Below, piece by piece: positions 62,511 through 64,000 of a DNA stretch of 64,000 bases. Under the pieces are notes generated by a model. It did not search any database and was not told the origin of the DNA. It worked only from the letters and a program-made list of their open reading frames with translations. This DNA comes from R-RK-3 sp963834945 (GTDB lineage Bacteria > Pseudomonadota > Alphaproteobacteria > Rhizobiales > Rhodomicrobiaceae), in contig CAWIDT010000007.1 in the NCBI GenBank assembly GCA_963834945.1, positions 124,001 to 188,000 of the forward strand, read 5' to 3'. Each line of letters starts with the position of its first letter. Position 1 is the first letter of the stretch. A program made the position numbers and the translations under genes.

Positions 62511-64000
62511 ATGAGAGGCGCAATGGGCTTTCGAATTTTCGCAGCGTCGGTTTGGTTCATTCTTTTGGCCATTCCGCCTGGAAACGCACAGACCCCGTCG
62601 GGTGCCCCAGACGCGGGCCAGAGCAGCGTCACGATCCTGACGGACGGCATCACCAACCCGACCGGTCCGGCGGCAAAGGCGATCAGCGAGCTGTCGCTGC
62701 GTCTGGACAAGATCGAAAATATGCGTGTTCTCCCTTTGATGGGATATGGAGGGGCGGCAAATGTGCGCGATCTGCTCAAATTGCGCGGCACCGACCTTGC
62801 GGTACTGAACAGCGATATCTTTGCCTATCTCGATCAGGTCAAATCCTATCCCGAGGCGCGCGGCCGCATTCGCTACATCACGGCGCTCTTTGATCAGAAG
62901 GTCTTTCTTATCGCCAGCAAGGATGTCGCCTCACTCGATCAGCTCGCCGGCAAGACGGTGGCGGTGCTCGAAGGAAGCGCGGGCCAGGTTACGGCGGTGA
63001 CCCTCTTCGGCCTGCTGAAAATCCCGGCCAAGATCGTTCCTGTGCGCTCCGGTGAAGCGCTGAACGTGGCGATCAAGAACGGCGCGGATGCGATCCTTGT
63101 CCTGGAGCAGAATCTTCCCGTTGTTCCCTGGGGCGGCGGCCTTCAGCTCCTGCCCATCGCAGCCGATAAGCGTCTCGCCCCAATCTATCAGACCGGCAAA
63201 ATCGAACCATCCGAAAGCCCCGGCTTACCCATTTCCGCTCCGATCGACACAGTGAAGGTTGCGACCCTCCTGGCCACGTTCGACTGGAAGAAAACCAACG
63301 CCCGTTTTCCCAATGTCTCCCGTTTCGTTGAGGACTTGTTCGCGGCGCTGCCGAAGCTGAGACAGGACAACCCGAATTCCATCTGGCTCGAAACCGACGT
63401 GCAGGAGAAAGTGCCGGATTGGCAACGTTTCTCGGTCGCCGACGCATTGCGAGCGACGGTCACGCTGACGCGGGGAGACGCAGCCAAGGCGAGCGCCGCC
63501 GACACTCCGAAGGCGCGTGGCGAGAAGGAAAGCCCTGTGGCGCGCCTTCTCGTTTCGCCGCGCCCGCCCCTCGCCGATCAGACGCAATCCGGCGGCGGGC
63601 TGATCGGCGACCTCGTCGCTTCGGCTCTGGCAATCTCGGGTGCGGCTAAGGAGCCGCCGCCTTCCACCGGGATCATATGGATTCCCGATCAGGCGGAACA
63701 GCTGAAAACCGTGTTGAAGGACGGCGCGTCCGACATCGCGATCGCCTGGGACCGTCCCGATTGCGACAATCCCGGGGACCTTGGACCGGATTCGCTCGCT
63801 CTGTGCGATCGCGCGGTATTCTCCGACGCGATTTTCCAATCTGTCTTCGCTTTGTTCACCCGCGCCGATTCCGATCTGCTGTTTACCGATGACGCCAGCC
63901 TGGCCGGAAAAACGCTTTGTCTTCCCGCAGGCGCCGATGTCTCCGATCTGAACCGCGATAACAGGCACTGGGCATCCGAGAAGACGATCAATCTTGTGCG
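62511..64000 (+). CDS. Large exported protein with two binding-protein domains (TAXI-like and family-3-like), partial
   Basis: The frame opens at ATG 62511 and runs off the right edge after about 496 codons. A signal peptide (to about GNA, residue 26) is followed by a TAXI/TRAP-like binding domain (VTILTDGITNPTGPAAKAIS, LRGTDLAVLNSDIFAYL). A Pro/Ala linker leads to a second domain with WDRPDCDN, ALCDRAVFSD and GKTLCLPAG. Those three cysteine sites match the previous LysM protein, so the domains are related. Thirty-eight bases separate the two genes; they are probably one operon. C-terminus not seen. Confidence 0.78.
   Translation, partial: MRGAMGFRIFAASVWFILLAIPPGNAQTPSGAPDAGQSSVTILTDGITNPTGPAAKAISELSLRLDKIENMRVLPLMGYGGAANVRDLLKLRGTDLAVLNSDIFAYLDQVKSYPEARGRIRYITALFDQKVFLIASKDVASLDQLAGKTVAVLEGSAGQVTAVTLFGLLKIPAKIVPVRSGEALNVAIKNGADAILVLEQNLPVVPWGGGLQLLPIAADKRLAPIYQTGKIEPSESPGLPISAPIDTVKVATLLATFDWKKTNARFPNVSRFVEDLFAALPKLRQDNPNSIWLETDVQEKVPDWQRFSVADALRATVTLTRGDAAKASAADTPKARGEKESPVARLLVSPRPPLADQTQSGGGLIGDLVASALAISGAAKEPPPSTGIIWIPDQAEQLKTVLKDGASDIAIAWDRPDCDNPGDLGPDSLALCDRAVFSDAIFQSVFALFTRADSDLLFTDDASLAGKTLCLPAGADVSDLNRDNRHWASEKTINLV

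Noticed and set aside
1..64000. CRISPR arrays, insertion sequences, integrases, tRNA genes
   Set aside because: I saw no regularly spaced repeats, transposase or integrase motifs, and no cloverleaf-like segment with a T-loop consensus in the intergenic spaces. A tRNA search program was not available to confirm.

Overview
The window is 64 kb of GC-rich chromosomal DNA from an alphaproteobacterium, most likely of the Hyphomicrobiales (Rhizobiales) type. The evidence is an ALAS-type hemA, a DivL-like kinase with tyrosine at the phospho-acceptor position, an addB-addA-trxA block behind a tsaE/amgK fusion and murU, a dnaX-ybaB pair, a separate pqqD-pqqE pair, and TIGR02281-type retropepsins. The species cannot be fixed from the sequence alone. 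I found no tRNA, rRNA, CRISPR array, transposase or integrase.

Layout. 0-13 kb is mixed accessory and housekeeping: OsmC-like protein (cut by the left edge), a divergent MFS pump/TetR pair, a HAD-phosphatase/ATPase fusion, a CYTH protein, an HtpX-like protease, small secreted proteins, a YHS protein, a soluble aldose-sugar-dehydrogenase-like protein, an ABC-2 exporter, and a frameshifted polysaccharide deacetylase. 13-32 kb is core: xthA, ybaB, dnaX, trxA, addA, addB, murU, tsaE/amgK, divL, ahcY. 32-40 kb has a sorbosone-dehydrogenase-like lipoprotein, an OmpA-family protein with three internal repeats, the GFA-GFA-pqqD-pqqE operon, hemA, and small membrane and redox proteins. 40-47 kb holds a possible small RNA, a DUF4846 protein, a hybrid kinase/Hpt/receiver-ATPase signalling set, a broken kinase remnant and two tandem retropepsins. 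47-51 kb holds phosphoglucomutase/phosphomannomutase, a CBS/CorC protein, a 3-hydroxyisobutyrate-dehydrogenase-family enzyme and a cysteine-rich secreted protein.

The most interesting part is 51-64 kb. A solitary Leu/Ile/Val-type binding protein is divergent from a membrane-bound hybrid kinase; a second solitary binding protein follows. Then, after an AT-rich promoter region, comes a co-directional cluster: citrate synthase with an N-terminal acyl-carrier domain, an RhtA-type exporter, and a stand-alone NRPS-type adenylation enzyme with no carrier domain of its own. After it come a LysM/binding-protein fusion and a large binding-protein fusion that runs off the right edge. The parts fit together as a small biosynthesis-and-export system: the adenylation enzyme could load the carrier serine of the citrate synthase fusion, the synthase domain could condense the tethered acyl group with a keto acid, and the pump could export the product. 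This is inference from architecture. No permease, thioesterase or phosphopantetheinyl transferase is visible here.

A second unusual signal is a set of 16 single-base reading-frame shifts that break otherwise well conserved proteins. Fifteen are in the +1 direction (one extra base) and 13 lie between 45.0 and 54.6 kb. Local assembly error is the simplest reading. Those genes are annotated as whole loci, with shift positions given.
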